Shown here: in pieces, positions 7,824 to 15,625 of the stretch
Position numbering within the stretch: position 1 is the stretch's first letter
Layout of the letters: each line of letters starts with the position of its first letter
Assembly: GCA_031274075.1 (NCBI GenBank)
Contig: JAISQQ010000249.1
Coordinates: 1-16,183 of the forward strand
Reading direction: 5' to 3'
Origin: Accumulibacter sp.
GTDB taxonomy: Bacteria; Pseudomonadota; Gammaproteobacteria; Burkholderiales; Rhodocyclaceae
Length of the DNA: 16,183 nt
Notes under the pieces: model-generated
Told to the model about the DNA's origin: nothing
Seen by the model: the letters and a program-made list of their open reading frames with translations, nothing else
Databases searched by the model: none
Position numbers and translations under genes: made by a program

Positions 7824-7919
7824 TTCAGGAATCAGGGATCAGAGGACAGGTATCAGTCCAGCCACCGGTGGCGAAGCCGCCGCAAGGATCACTGATTCCT
7901 GACATCTGACATCTGATCC
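7824..7919. repeat. Dispersed hairpin-plus-heptamer element, copy 2
   Basis: A central stem of 7 bp (one G-T pair) with a GAA loop (7866-7872 and 7876-7882) is flanked by diverging runs of 7-bp units. The left run (7824-7856) reads as CTGATNC-type units on the minus strand; the right run (7892-7919) has four units (CTGATTC, CTGACAT twice, CTGATCC) on the plus strand. The two runs are therefore roughly complementary and could form one long imperfect stem. Confidence 0.8.
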
Positions 7920-8047
7920 CCGATTTCGGTTCGCCCTTCCTGAATGGACGCCCGCCCTCCCGCGCGCGACCCTTCGCCTCAAAGATTATTACAAAATTTA
8001 GTCGTGTCTTTCCCGCGGGCAAAGCCTGCGCTGATCTTGAAGAAATG

Positions 8048-8095
8048 CGGCGCTTCGCGCCGGAGTTTACGACCGGCGGATGGCATCCGCCCTAC
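8048..8095 (-). repeat. REP-like paired palindromes
   Basis: On the minus strand, GTAGGGCGGATGCCATCCGC begins an element whose ends pair (GGCGGAT with ATCCGCC, 8075-8091), followed after 12 bases by CGGCGC-GAA-GCGCCG (8062-8048), a perfect 6-bp stem with the same GAA loop as the hairpin-heptamer elements. The GTAGGGCG start also occurs in the tandem hairpin array at 15856-16100. Elements starting GTAGGGCGG with inverted CCGCC ends are widespread extragenic palindromes in proteobacteria. Confidence 0.6.
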
Positions 8096-8114
8096 GCCCT
8101 GCCCGTGCAACCGG

Positions 8115-8723
8115 CTATTGCGCTCCGCGGCGGGCGGATCTTTCTCTCAGGGTGCATTTGTCGAAGAAGGCGCGATCCAGGTTCATGTAACCGTCGACGA
8201 ATGGAATCAGGCGTCCGATGTACTGGCCTCTCGCTACCGCCACCATCACCAGTTTTCCCATCATGCGCAGCGTCTCGTAGATCGGCAGGTAATCGGTGTC
8301 GCCGCTGACGAAAACGGCGCTGTCGTAGGCGTTGAAGAAGGCCATGCGCAGCGAGCTTATCGCGATATTGACGTCGGTGCCTTTTTCGACCTTGTAATAG
8401 GTTTCGTTGTCCTTTATGTTCATCGGCACGTTCGGGCGGCTCGGGCGCGCCATGTGCGCGCCTTCGACCACGTCGAAATTGCGCTGCACCCTCATGCCGC
8501 TTGCCCAGAGATAATATTTTTCCAGCCCCTCGTCCTGCATCAGGAAATCGTCGGGTTTGGGGATGAACAACAGGGTCTTCATCAATTCCCCGCCATTCAC
8601 CGCGGCCACGATCTGGCGCGGCAGCTCGTTATAGTCCAGCCGCGGAGCGGGTTCGGGGCTGTACAGCGAAGCCAGGGCTATCTGGAAATTCATATGATCG
8701 ATAAATACCATCGTGCGCGCCAT
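8115..8723 (-). CDS. NYN-domain (LabA/DUF88-like, PIN-like) protein
   Basis: A 202-residue soluble protein with the layout of a NYN domain, a PIN-like ribonuclease fold: MVFIDHMN at the N-terminus (D9, N12), EKGTDVNIAI (E113, D117) in the middle and VSGDTDYLPI (D142, D144) later. These acidic residues form the metal site in the family, and all are present, so nuclease activity is plausible. Its RNA target is unknown, and LabA-type relatives have varied roles. The ATG at 8723 has GAGG about eight bases upstream. An AT-rich stretch just upstream (AAATAAATTATAG on the minus strand) may contain its promoter. It stands alone, with repeat-rich gaps on both sides, and nothing suggests a partner antitoxin. 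Confidence 0.82.
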   Translation of the reverse strand: MARTMVFIDHMNFQIALASLYSPEPAPRLDYNELPRQIVAAVNGGELMKTLLFIPKPDDFLMQDEGLEKYYLWASGMRVQRNFDVVEGAHMARPSRPNVPMNIKDNETYYKVEKGTDVNIAISSLRMAFFNAYDSAVFVSGDTDYLPIYETLRMMGKLVMVAVARGQYIGRLIPFVDGYMNLDRAFFDKCTLRERSARRGAQ

Positions 8724-8765
8724 GAGATTGCCTCTTCTATAATTTATTTCGACCCCGTCATTCCG

Positions 8766-8877
8766 GAATCAGGTATCAGGGATCAGGGATCAGGAATCAG
8801 TTCAGTTACCGGGCGCTTCGCGCCCGCAAATATTACTGTCCTCTGATCCCTGTCCTCTGATCCCTGACACCTATTCC
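8766..8877. repeat. Dispersed hairpin-plus-heptamer element, copy 3
   Basis: A 7-bp perfect stem with loop TTC (8810-8816 and 8820-8826), the reverse complement of copy 1, lies between five 7-bp units at 8766-8800 (minus-oriented, for example GGATCAG) and six plus-oriented units at 8836-8877 (CTGTCCT, CTGATCC, CTGACAC and variants). The 28 bp at 8802-8829 match 226-253 exactly. The right run ends on the stop codon of the outer-membrane channel gene (TAG, 8873-8871), so the element fills most of the gap between that gene and the NYN gene. Confidence 0.85.
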
Positions 8878-10274
8878 GCCCCGCCGCCCAGCGCGGCGTA
8901 CAACTGGATCTGGGCGGCGAGCTTGGCGTAGCGCAGCGTCACCAGCGACTGTTGCGCGGCAAAATGGGAACGCTGCGCGTCGAGTACGCTCAGGTAGCTT
9001 TCGATGCCGCTGTTGTAACGCTTTTCGGCCAGGCGATAGGCGTCCGCGACGGTGGCGGTCAGGGATTCCTGGGCCGCCAGCAGTTCGTCGATGGTGCCGC
9101 GCACGGCCAGCGCGTCGGCCACTTCGCGGAACGCCGTCTGCACCGTTTTCTCGTATTGCGTCAGCACGATCTCGCGCTCCGTCTCGCTGACGCGCAGCGC
9201 CGCCCAGAGGCGCGTGTCGAAGATCGGCAGCGAGAACTGCGGCGCGAACAGCCAGGTGCTCGTGCCGTTGGCGAACAGGCGCGACAGTTCGCCGCTGGCG
9301 CTTCCCGTCGTGCCGGTCAGGCTGATGCGCGGGAACAGCGCGGCGCGCGCGGCGCCGATCGACGCGTAGGCGCCCCGGAGGCGATGTTCGGCGGCCATGA
9401 CGTCGGGGCGCAGCAGCAGCACCTCGGAAGACACGCCGGTCGCCACGTCCTTCAACACGCCAGCCGCCTGCTGGCCCGTAGGCAGCCATTCCTCGGGAAC
9501 CGGCGCGCCGGCGAGCAGCACCAGCGCGTTGAGATCCTGCGCCGCCAGTTGCGTATACCGCGCGACTTCGGCGCGCGCCGTGTCGACCGGAACGAGCGCC
9601 CGCTTCAGATCCAGGTCGGAAACCATGCCGACGTCGAAACGCCTCTTGATCAGGGCATACGCCGCCTGCTGGCTGTCCAGCGTCGACTGGGCCAGGGCGA
9701 GGTTTTCCCCGTCGGCGGCGAGCAGGAAGTAGGTCCGCGCCACCTGGCTGACCAGCGCGATCTGCGCGCCGCGCCGCCCCTCGTCGGTCGCCAGGTATTC
9801 TTCCAGCGCCTGTTCCGAGAGGCTGCGGATGCGTCCGAAGAAATCGAGTTCCCAGGCGGCGAAACCGAGATCGACGCTGTACTGCGTCGCCACGCGCGGC
9901 TCTCCCGCGCCGATCAGGTCCGCCGAGCGGCGCTGCCGCGTCCTGCCGCCATTGGCCCCGAACGACGGGAAGAGATCGCCGCGCTGGATGCCGTACATTC
10001 CCTGCGCGCGCTCGACGTTGAGCGCGGCCAGGCGCAGGTCGCGATTATTGTCCAGCGCCTGCTGGATGATTTTTTGCAGCACCGCGTCGGTAAAGAAATC
10101 CCGCCACTTGAGATCGGCGACCTGGGGAAAATCCGGCCCATCGGGGATATAGGCGGCTCCGGAAGGCCATTCTCCGGCCACCGGAGACTCGGGGCGCCGA
10201 TACTCCGGCGCCAGCGAACACGCGCCGAGCGCGAGCAGCGCGGCGAGCAGCGCCGAAAACGAAAGCTTATTCAT
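8871..10274 (-). CDS. RND efflux outer-membrane channel lipoprotein, NodT/OprM family
   Basis: A 467-residue outer-membrane factor that forms the exit duct of the tripartite pump. A lipoprotein signal is clear: MNKLSFSALLAALLALGAC with the lipidated cysteine at residue 19, then LAPEYRRPE, a typical OprM/NodT start. The family's repeated outer efflux protein halves can be recognised, including DNNRDLRLAALNVERAQ, WELDFFGRIRSLSEQALEEYLA and the later LLLRPDVMAAEHRLRGAYASIGAARAALFP, then a matching EKRYNSG region. I chose the ATG at 10274 with GGAG upstream rather than a longer frame whose first 49 residues overlap the pump gene. It overlaps the pump gene by eight bases and is the last gene of the operon. 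The stop codon coincides with the edge of a heptamer repeat. Confidence 0.94.
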   Translation of the reverse strand: MNKLSFSALLAALLALGACSLAPEYRRPESPVAGEWPSGAAYIPDGPDFPQVADLKWRDFFTDAVLQKIIQQALDNNRDLRLAALNVERAQGMYGIQRGDLFPSFGANGGRTRQRRSADLIGAGEPRVATQYSVDLGFAAWELDFFGRIRSLSEQALEEYLATDEGRRGAQIALVSQVARTYFLLAADGENLALAQSTLDSQQAAYALIKRRFDVGMVSDLDLKRALVPVDTARAEVARYTQLAAQDLNALVLLAGAPVPEEWLPTGQQAAGVLKDVATGVSSEVLLLRPDVMAAEHRLRGAYASIGAARAALFPRISLTGTTGSASGELSRLFANGTSTWLFAPQFSLPIFDTRLWAALRVSETEREIVLTQYEKTVQTAFREVADALAVRGTIDELLAAQESLTATVADAYRLAEKRYNSGIESYLSVLDAQRSHFAAQQSLVTLRYAKLAAQIQLYAALGGGAE

Positions 10275-13200
10275 GAGCACTCCCTTCCACCAGGTCATCT
10301 CTTCTCCGGTCGCGGCCCGAGCGTCTGTCGTCCGCCGGCTTGACGCCTTTGCTGTCGGCTCTTCTCCGGTCCTGGCCCGTGCGCAGCTCTTCGGCAAAGT
10401 CGATGCCTTTCCGGCCTCCATGACGCCGGGTCATGAGCTTGTAGATCATCACATAGAACAGCGGCGCGAAGAAGATCACCAGCACCGTCGAGGTCACCAT
10501 GCCGCCGAGCACCGCCGTGCCGATCGCCGTCTGCGCGCCGGCGCCGGCGCCGGTGGCCAATGCCAGCGGCAGCACGCCGAAGCCGAAGGCCAGCGAGGTC
10601 ATGACGATCGGCCGCAGGCGCAGCTTGGCGGCTTCGAGCGTCGCCTCGATCAGGCCGACGCCGGCCTCGACCTGCGCCTTGGCGAACTGGACGATGAGGA
10701 TGGCGTTCTTGGTGGTCAGGCCGAGCGTGGTCAACATGCCGATCTGGAAATACACGTCGTTCGGCATCGCGCGCAGGTCGGACAGGATCACCCCGCCGAT
10801 CACGCCCAGCGGCAGCGTCAGCAGGATGGCGATGGGAATCGGCCAGCTTTCATAGAGCGCGGCGAGGCACAGGAAGATGACGAAGAACGAGAAGGCGTAC
10901 AGCACCGGCGCCTGCGAACTCGCCATGCGCTCCTGGTACGACAATCCCGTCCAGTCGTAGCCGATGCCCGCCGGCAGTTGGGCGGTCAGTTCCTCCATCG
11001 CCAGCATGGCGTCGCCGGTGCTGTAGCCGGGCGCGGGTTCACCCTGGATGTTGACCGACGGGAAGGCGTTGAAGCGTTCCAGCCGCGGCGCTCCCTGCAC
11101 CCAGCGCGCCGAAGCGAAGGCGGTAAACGGCACCATCTTGCCCAGGGTATTGCGCACTTGCAGTTTTTCCACGTCGGCGGGCAGCATCCGGTGAGGGGCG
11201 TCGGCCTGCAGATAGACTTTCTTCACCCGCCCGCCCTGCACGAAGTCATTGACGTAACTGCCGCCGAATGCCGCCGCGATGGTGCTGTGGATGCTGGTGA
11301 TCGGCACGCCCAGCACGCCGGCCTTGTCCCAGTCGATGTCGATGTGATACTCGGCGGTGTCGTCCATGCCGTTCGGCCGCACCCGCTGCAGGCGGGGGTC
11401 CTGCGCCGCCATCGCCAGCAGTTGATTGCGCGCCGCGATCAGTTCGAGGTGGCCGAGGCCGCCGCGATCCTGCAACTGGAAGTCGAAGCCGGTGGCAGTG
11501 CCCAGTTCGACCACCGCCGGCGGCATCAGGACGTAGACCATCGCTTCCTTGATCCGGGAAGTGATCGCCATGGCGCGCTGCGTCACGGCCTTGGCCTTGA
11601 GTTCCGGCGTCTTCCGCTCCTCCCAGTCGCGCAGCTTGCCGAAGGCCATGCCCATGTTCTGGCCCTGGCCGGAAAAGCTGACGCCCGCCACACCCATCAC
11701 CGATTCGAGCGCATCCTTTTCCTGAACGGCCAGTTCTCCGAGCACCTTGTCCACGACCCCGATCGTTTGTTCGAGCGTCGATCCCGATGGCAATATGGCC
11801 TGCATCATCACCACGCCCTGGTCCTCGTCCGGCAGGTAGGCCGTCGGCATGCGCAGGAACAGGTAGCCCATACCCGCGACGATCAGCAGGTACAGGAAAA
11901 CGAAACGCAGGCGGCGGGCGAGCACGGCGCCGACTACCTTGACGTACCAGTCGCGGAAGCCGAAAAAGGCGCGGTCGAACCACATGAAGAACGGGCGCAG
12001 GAACCAGATCGCCGCTTCCGCCGGTTCGTGTCCCTTGGCCACCGGCTTGAGCAGCGAGACGCAGAGCACCGGCGTCAGGATCAGCGCCACGACGACCGAA
12101 AGCAGCATCGCCGCGGCGATGGTCACCGAGAACTGCCGGTAGATGACCCCGGTAGAGCCGCCGAAGAAGGCCATCGGCATGAACACCGCCGCCAGCACCA
12201 CGCCGATGCCGATCAGCGCCGGAGTGATCTGCTTCATCGAGCGCGCCGTCGCCTCCCGCGGCGGCAGGCCTTCCTCGGCCATGATCCGCTCGACGTTCTC
12301 GACCACCACGATGGCGTCGTCGACCAGCAGCCCGATCGCCAGCACCATGGCGAACATGGTCAGCATGTTGATCGAGAAGCCGAACAGCGCGAGCACGGCG
12401 AAGGTGCCGAGCAGCACCACCGGCACCGCGATGGTCGGAATCAGCGTGGCGCGGATGTTGCCCATGAACAGCCACATGATGATGAAAACCAGCCCGACGG
12501 CCTCGACCAGCGTTTTATAGACTTCATCGATCGCCACCTTGGTAAACAGCGTGGTGTCGTAGGGATAGACGGCCTTCATCCCGGGCGGGAAGAAGGCCTC
12601 CATCTCCTTGAGCCTGTTCTTGATGTTGTCCGCCGTCTCCAGCGCGTTGGCGCCCGCCGCCTGGCGGATCGCCAGACCGACGTTTGGCATGCCGTTGTAC
12701 TTTCCTTCGATGTCGTAGCGCTCGGTGCCGAGTTCGGTGCGGCCGATGTCCTTGACGCGCACGATCGAGCCGTCGGGGTTGGCGCGCAGCGGAATGCTGG
12801 CGAACTGCTCGGGCGTCTGCAGCAGATGCTGGATGACGATCGAGGCGTTCATGCGCTGGCCGGGAATGGACGGCGCGCCGCCCAACTGCCCGGCGGACGC
12901 CTCGACGTTGTAGCTCTTGAGCGCCGCGATCACCTCGGCCATGGTCAGGTGGTACTTGATCAGCTTGTCCGGGTCGACCCACACGCGCATGGCGTATTGC
13001 GAACCGAAAATCTCGACTTCGCCGACGCCCGGAACGCGCGACAGGATCTTTTCCAGGGTCGATTGCGCGTAATCCTGGAGATCGACGCCTTTCATGCTGC
13101 CGTCCTCGGAAATGAGGCCGACGACCATCAGGTAGTTGCGCGTCGACTTGCTGACGCTGACGCCGCCCTGCTGCACCACCTCGGGCAGGCTGGCCATCGC

Positions 13201-13542
13201 CAGTTGCAGCTTGTTCTGCACCTTCGACCAGGCGATGTCCGGATCGGTGCCCGGCGCGAAGGTGAGTTCGAGACGCGCCGAGCCGGAAGAAGAACTCTGG
13301 CCCGACAGGTAGAGCATGTCGTCGAGGCCGGTCATCTTCTGTTCGATGATCTGCGTCACCGTGTTCTCCACGGTTTCCGCCGACGCGCCCGGATAGAACG
13401 CGCCCACCGAGATGGAAGGCGGCGCGATCGGCGGATACTGCGAGATCGGCAGGCTGTGGATCGCCAGCAGGCCGACCGCCATCATGGCGATGGCGATCAC
13501 CCAGGCGAAAACGGGCCTTTTCAGGAAAAAAAGCGAAAGCAT
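10267..13542 (-). CDS. RND multidrug efflux transporter, inner-membrane pump (HAE1, AcrB/MexB type)
   Basis: A 1091-residue proton-driven pump that moves hydrophobic drugs, dyes or solvents out through the envelope. The N-terminus MLSLFFLKRPVFAWVIAIAM and the SLPISQYPPIAPPSISV segment are typical of AcrB/MexB/TtgB. The proton-relay residues are present: the aspartate pair in GLLVDDAIVVVENVERIM (TM4) and the lysine in GLTTKNAILIVQFAK (TM10). The C-terminal TM region RLRPIVMTSLAFGFGVLPLA is also conserved. The ATG lies 12 bases after the adaptor stop, with AAGGAGG overlapping that stop. AcrB and MexB end near residue 1046-1049; here about 45 extra charged residues follow, holding two copies of an R[TS]GxDRRRxD motif 20 residues apart. 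Substrates cannot be read from sequence. Confidence 0.96.
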   Translation of the reverse strand: MLSLFFLKRPVFAWVIAIAMMAVGLLAIHSLPISQYPPIAPPSISVGAFYPGASAETVENTVTQIIEQKMTGLDDMLYLSGQSSSSGSARLELTFAPGTDPDIAWSKVQNKLQLAMASLPEVVQQGGVSVSKSTRNYLMVVGLISEDGSMKGVDLQDYAQSTLEKILSRVPGVGEVEIFGSQYAMRVWVDPDKLIKYHLTMAEVIAALKSYNVEASAGQLGGAPSIPGQRMNASIVIQHLLQTPEQFASIPLRANPDGSIVRVKDIGRTELGTERYDIEGKYNGMPNVGLAIRQAAGANALETADNIKNRLKEMEAFFPPGMKAVYPYDTTLFTKVAIDEVYKTLVEAVGLVFIIMWLFMGNIRATLIPTIAVPVVLLGTFAVLALFGFSINMLTMFAMVLAIGLLVDDAIVVVENVERIMAEEGLPPREATARSMKQITPALIGIGVVLAAVFMPMAFFGGSTGVIYRQFSVTIAAAMLLSVVVALILTPVLCVSLLKPVAKGHEPAEAAIWFLRPFFMWFDRAFFGFRDWYVKVVGAVLARRLRFVFLYLLIVAGMGYLFLRMPTAYLPDEDQGVVMMQAILPSGSTLEQTIGVVDKVLGELAVQEKDALESVMGVAGVSFSGQGQNMGMAFGKLRDWEERKTPELKAKAVTQRAMAITSRIKEAMVYVLMPPAVVELGTATGFDFQLQDRGGLGHLELIAARNQLLAMAAQDPRLQRVRPNGMDDTAEYHIDIDWDKAGVLGVPITSIHSTIAAAFGGSYVNDFVQGGRVKKVYLQADAPHRMLPADVEKLQVRNTLGKMVPFTAFASARWVQGAPRLERFNAFPSVNIQGEPAPGYSTGDAMLAMEELTAQLPAGIGYDWTGLSYQERMASSQAPVLYAFSFFVIFLCLAALYESWPIPIAILLTLPLGVIGGVILSDLRAMPNDVYFQIGMLTTLGLTTKNAILIVQFAKAQVEAGVGLIEATLEAAKLRLRPIVMTSLAFGFGVLPLALATGAGAGAQTAIGTAVLGGMVTSTVLVIFFAPLFYVMIYKLMTRRHGGRKGIDFAEELRTGQDRRRADSKGVKPADDRRSGRDRRRDDLVEGSAHE

Positions 13543-13554
13543 GGCACAGCCTCC

Positions 13555-14721
13555 TTATTTCGCCGCCGCGGCGGGCTTGAACGGCTCCGCCTTGACCGTG
13601 ACCGGCGTTCCCGGACGCAGCATCTGTAGCGCCTGAAGCCCCTCGACGATGACCTGGTCGCCCACCTTCAGGCCGTCGGCGACCAGCCATTGATTGCCGA
13701 CTTCGCGCTCCAGCGACAGCAGGCGCATCTCGACCTTGCTTCCCTCGCCGACGACGAAGGTATACGGATCGCCCTTGGCGTTGCGCAGCACGCCCTGCTG
13801 CGGGATGCAGATGGCCTGGCTGTTGGTCCCTTCGGTGATCACCGCGCGGACGAACATCTCCGGCAGCAGCACGCCGTCCGGATTGGGGAACACCATGCGC
13901 AGCGTCACCGACCCGGTGGAGGGATCGACCGAGACGTCGCGGAACTGCAAGACGCCATCCTCCAGATACTCCGTGCCGTCTTCCAGGATCAATCTGACCT
14001 TGTTCAGGTCCGTCCCCCTGGCGTGCAGGTCGCCCGACTCGAAGCGCCGCCGCAGACGCAGGAGATCGCTGGTCGATTGCGTCACGTCGACATAGATCGG
14101 ATCGAGCTGCTGGATGGTCGCCAGCGCCACCGGCTGGAACGCCGTCACCAGCGCGCCGTCGGTCACGCTCGACTTGCCGATGCGCCCGGAGATCGGCGCC
14201 GTCACCTTGGTATACCCCAGGTTGATGCGCGCCGTCTGCACCTGCGCCTTCCACGACGCGATATCCGCGTCGACCTGCTTCAGGGCGGCGTCGGCATCGT
14301 CGTAATCCTGCTGGCTGACCGCCTTGTCGGCCAGCAGCGCCCTGGCGCGGTCGGCCCGCGACTTGAGCGAATGGCGGTTGGCCTCGGCCCGCGCCTGCCC
14401 GGCCAGGGCGGTATCCAGCACCGCCCGGAACGGCGCCGGATCGATCTCGTAAAGCACCTCTCCGGCCTTGACGTCCGTCCCCTCGGTAAACAGCCGGCGC
14501 AGGATCAGCCCGTTGACCTGGGGACGGATTTCCGCGATCCGCAAGGGCGCGGTGCGCCCCGGCAACTGGGTCGACAAAGTCAGTTTCTGCGCCTCGATGG
14601 TCACCACGGAGACCGACGGCGTGACGCCGGCCCGGGCCGGCGGCGGCCCCTGCTGCTCGCAGGCGGTCAGCAGCACCGCGAAAACAAGGGCGGCAACGGG
14701 AGCACGATACTTGTCAACCAT
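13555..14721 (-). CDS. RND efflux periplasmic adaptor lipoprotein (AcrA/MexA type)
   Basis: A 388-residue membrane fusion protein that links the pump to the outer-membrane channel. A lipoprotein signal is visible, with LLTAC and the lipidated cysteine at residue 21. The sequence follows the family order: LPGRTAPLRIAEIRPQVNG, the lipoyl half-motif GTDVKAGEVLYEIDPAPF, an alpha-helical hairpin with ARALLADKAVSQQDYDDA, the second lipoyl half INLGYTKVTAPISGRIG, and the beta-barrel and membrane-proximal regions. I chose the ATG at 14721 because GAGGAAA lies seven bases upstream and the signal peptide starts there; an upstream frame adds 28 non-family residues. It is the first gene of the operon, read from the divergent region shared with the TetR-type repressor. 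Confidence 0.95.
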   Translation of the reverse strand: MVDKYRAPVAALVFAVLLTACEQQGPPPARAGVTPSVSVVTIEAQKLTLSTQLPGRTAPLRIAEIRPQVNGLILRRLFTEGTDVKAGEVLYEIDPAPFRAVLDTALAGQARAEANRHSLKSRADRARALLADKAVSQQDYDDADAALKQVDADIASWKAQVQTARINLGYTKVTAPISGRIGKSSVTDGALVTAFQPVALATIQQLDPIYVDVTQSTSDLLRLRRRFESGDLHARGTDLNKVRLILEDGTEYLEDGVLQFRDVSVDPSTGSVTLRMVFPNPDGVLLPEMFVRAVITEGTNSQAICIPQQGVLRNAKGDPYTFVVGEGSKVEMRLLSLEREVGNQWLVADGLKVGDQVIVEGLQALQMLRPGTPVTVKAEPFKPAAAAK

Positions 14722-14842
14722 GGGTGTTTCCTCAGAAGAAGATGGACGGGGATCGTCGGCGGAACATCGGAAGGCGCGATGAATGGCGATGAACGCCGCA
14801 ATCATAGTAAAAAGCGGGGCGGATAGGAAAAACGAGTGAATG

Positions 14843-14848
14843 ATTATA
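14843..14848 (-). promoter_or_regulatory. Putative -10 box of the efflux operon
   Basis: A perfect TATAAT lies on the minus strand, about 120 bases upstream of the adaptor ATG. The expected -35 position (around 14866-14871) falls inside the AcrR-type operator and is a poor match to TTGACA. Repressor binding there would block polymerase. Confidence 0.5.
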
Positions 14849-14860
14849 CACGAATTTCAA

Positions 14861-14880
14861 CATACATTCTTGAATGTATG
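14861..14880. promoter_or_regulatory. AcrR/TtgR-type operator palindrome
   Basis: CATACATTCTTGAATGTATG is a perfect 9-bp inverted repeat around two central bases. The known E. coli AcrR operator core is CATACATTTGTGAATGTATG, which differs only at the centre. It sits between the efflux operon and the divergent TetR-type gene, covering the -35 regions of both. An overlapping, wider inverted pair (CAACATA 14858-14864, TATGTTG 14884-14890) may extend it. Confidence 0.85.
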
Positions 14881-14899
14881 AAATATGTTGTAATATATT
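14870..14899 (+). promoter_or_regulatory. Candidate promoter of the TetR-type repressor gene
   Basis: TTGAAT (14870-14875, 4 of 6 matches to the -35 consensus) and TATATT (14894-14899, 5 of 6 to the -10) are separated by 18 bases. The -35 box is part of the operator palindrome, consistent with autoregulation. The start codon follows 63 bases downstream of the -10. Confidence 0.5.
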
Positions 14900-14962
14900 T
14901 CCGATGGGATGGCAACGCGCCTGCCACATGGAAAACACGGAACACAGCGGAGAAGGAACGGC

Positions 14963-15622
14963 ATGGTCAGGAAAACCAGGGAAGAAGCGCTGCTCACGCG
15001 CAACGCGATTCTGGACGCGGCCGAAATCGTTTTCCACGAGCGCGGCGTCGGCAAGACCTCGCTGGCGGAAATCGCCGCCGCCGCGGGAGTCACCCGCGGC
15101 GCCGTCTATTGGCATTTCGTCAACAAGCTCGACCTGTTCGACGCCATGGCCCAGCGGACCTTCGGCGTGATGGAAGCCAAGCACGACGAACTGCGGCAGC
15201 ATCACTACGACGATCCGGTCGAAATGCTGCGCGAATTGACGCTTTATTTCTTCGACCGCGTGGCCAACGATCCGAGCTACCGCCGGATCATCCAGATATC
15301 CTGGCACAAGTGCGAGTACGTCGGCGAAATGGTGGAGATTCGCGACAGGCATCTCGAACGCGGCCGCCGCTTCCTCAGCATCGGCGTGACGGCGTTCCGC
15401 GCCTCCCAAGAGCTCGGATTCCTGTCGCCGCAAGCCGATCCGCACACCGCCGCCATCGGAATGATGGCCGTGGTGGATGGCCTGGTAGTCAACTGGACCC
15501 TCGACCCAACGGCATTCTCCCTGCTCGACGCCGGCGCCGAAATCATCGACAGCTATCTCGCCGGACTGCGTTCGGAGGGCGCCAAGCGATCAGGCACGGC
15601 GCGCGCGGGGAAAAAGCGTTAG
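14963..15622 (+). CDS. TetR-family transcriptional repressor, AcrR/TtgR type
   Basis: A 219-residue regulator whose N-terminal helix-turn-helix domain (residues 10-60, with [21 protein letters not shown] at 32-52) is nearly the same as in E. coli AcrR (MARKTKQEALETRQHIL, then [21 protein letters not shown]). The ligand-binding domain shares HKCEYVGEM with AcrR and related residues with TtgR. Members of this group bind an operator between themselves and the pump genes and release it when a drug or aromatic compound binds. I chose the ATG at 14963 with AAGGA upstream; an in-frame ATG 18 codons earlier adds non-family residues. The divergent arrangement and matching operator strongly suggest that it represses the efflux operon and itself. 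Confidence 0.94.
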   Translation: [219 protein letters not shown]

Positions 15623-15625
15623 CGC

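Larger units (their letters stand above)
7773..8114. other. Repeat-rich gap upstream of gmk
   Basis: This 342-base gap has no supported gene. It contains copy 2 of the hairpin-heptamer element (7824-7919), an AT-rich stretch around 7980-8005, and two further palindromes at 8048-8095. A TACAAT hexamer on the minus strand (7813-7808) is a possible -10 for gmk, with a leader of about 28 bases, but no good -35 accompanies it. The corresponding -35 position falls inside the heptamer repeats. Confidence 0.6.

Noticed and set aside
8115..8723. Toxin of a toxin-antitoxin pair (PIN-like fold)
   Set aside because: No small partner gene adjoins it; both sides are repeats or unrelated operons.
10273..13629. 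A 1118-codon open frame on the plus strand opposite the efflux pump gene
   Set aside because: It is rich in His, Arg, Gln and Asp with no recognisable domain, as expected for the antisense of a high-GC gene; the minus-strand frame is a clear RND pump.
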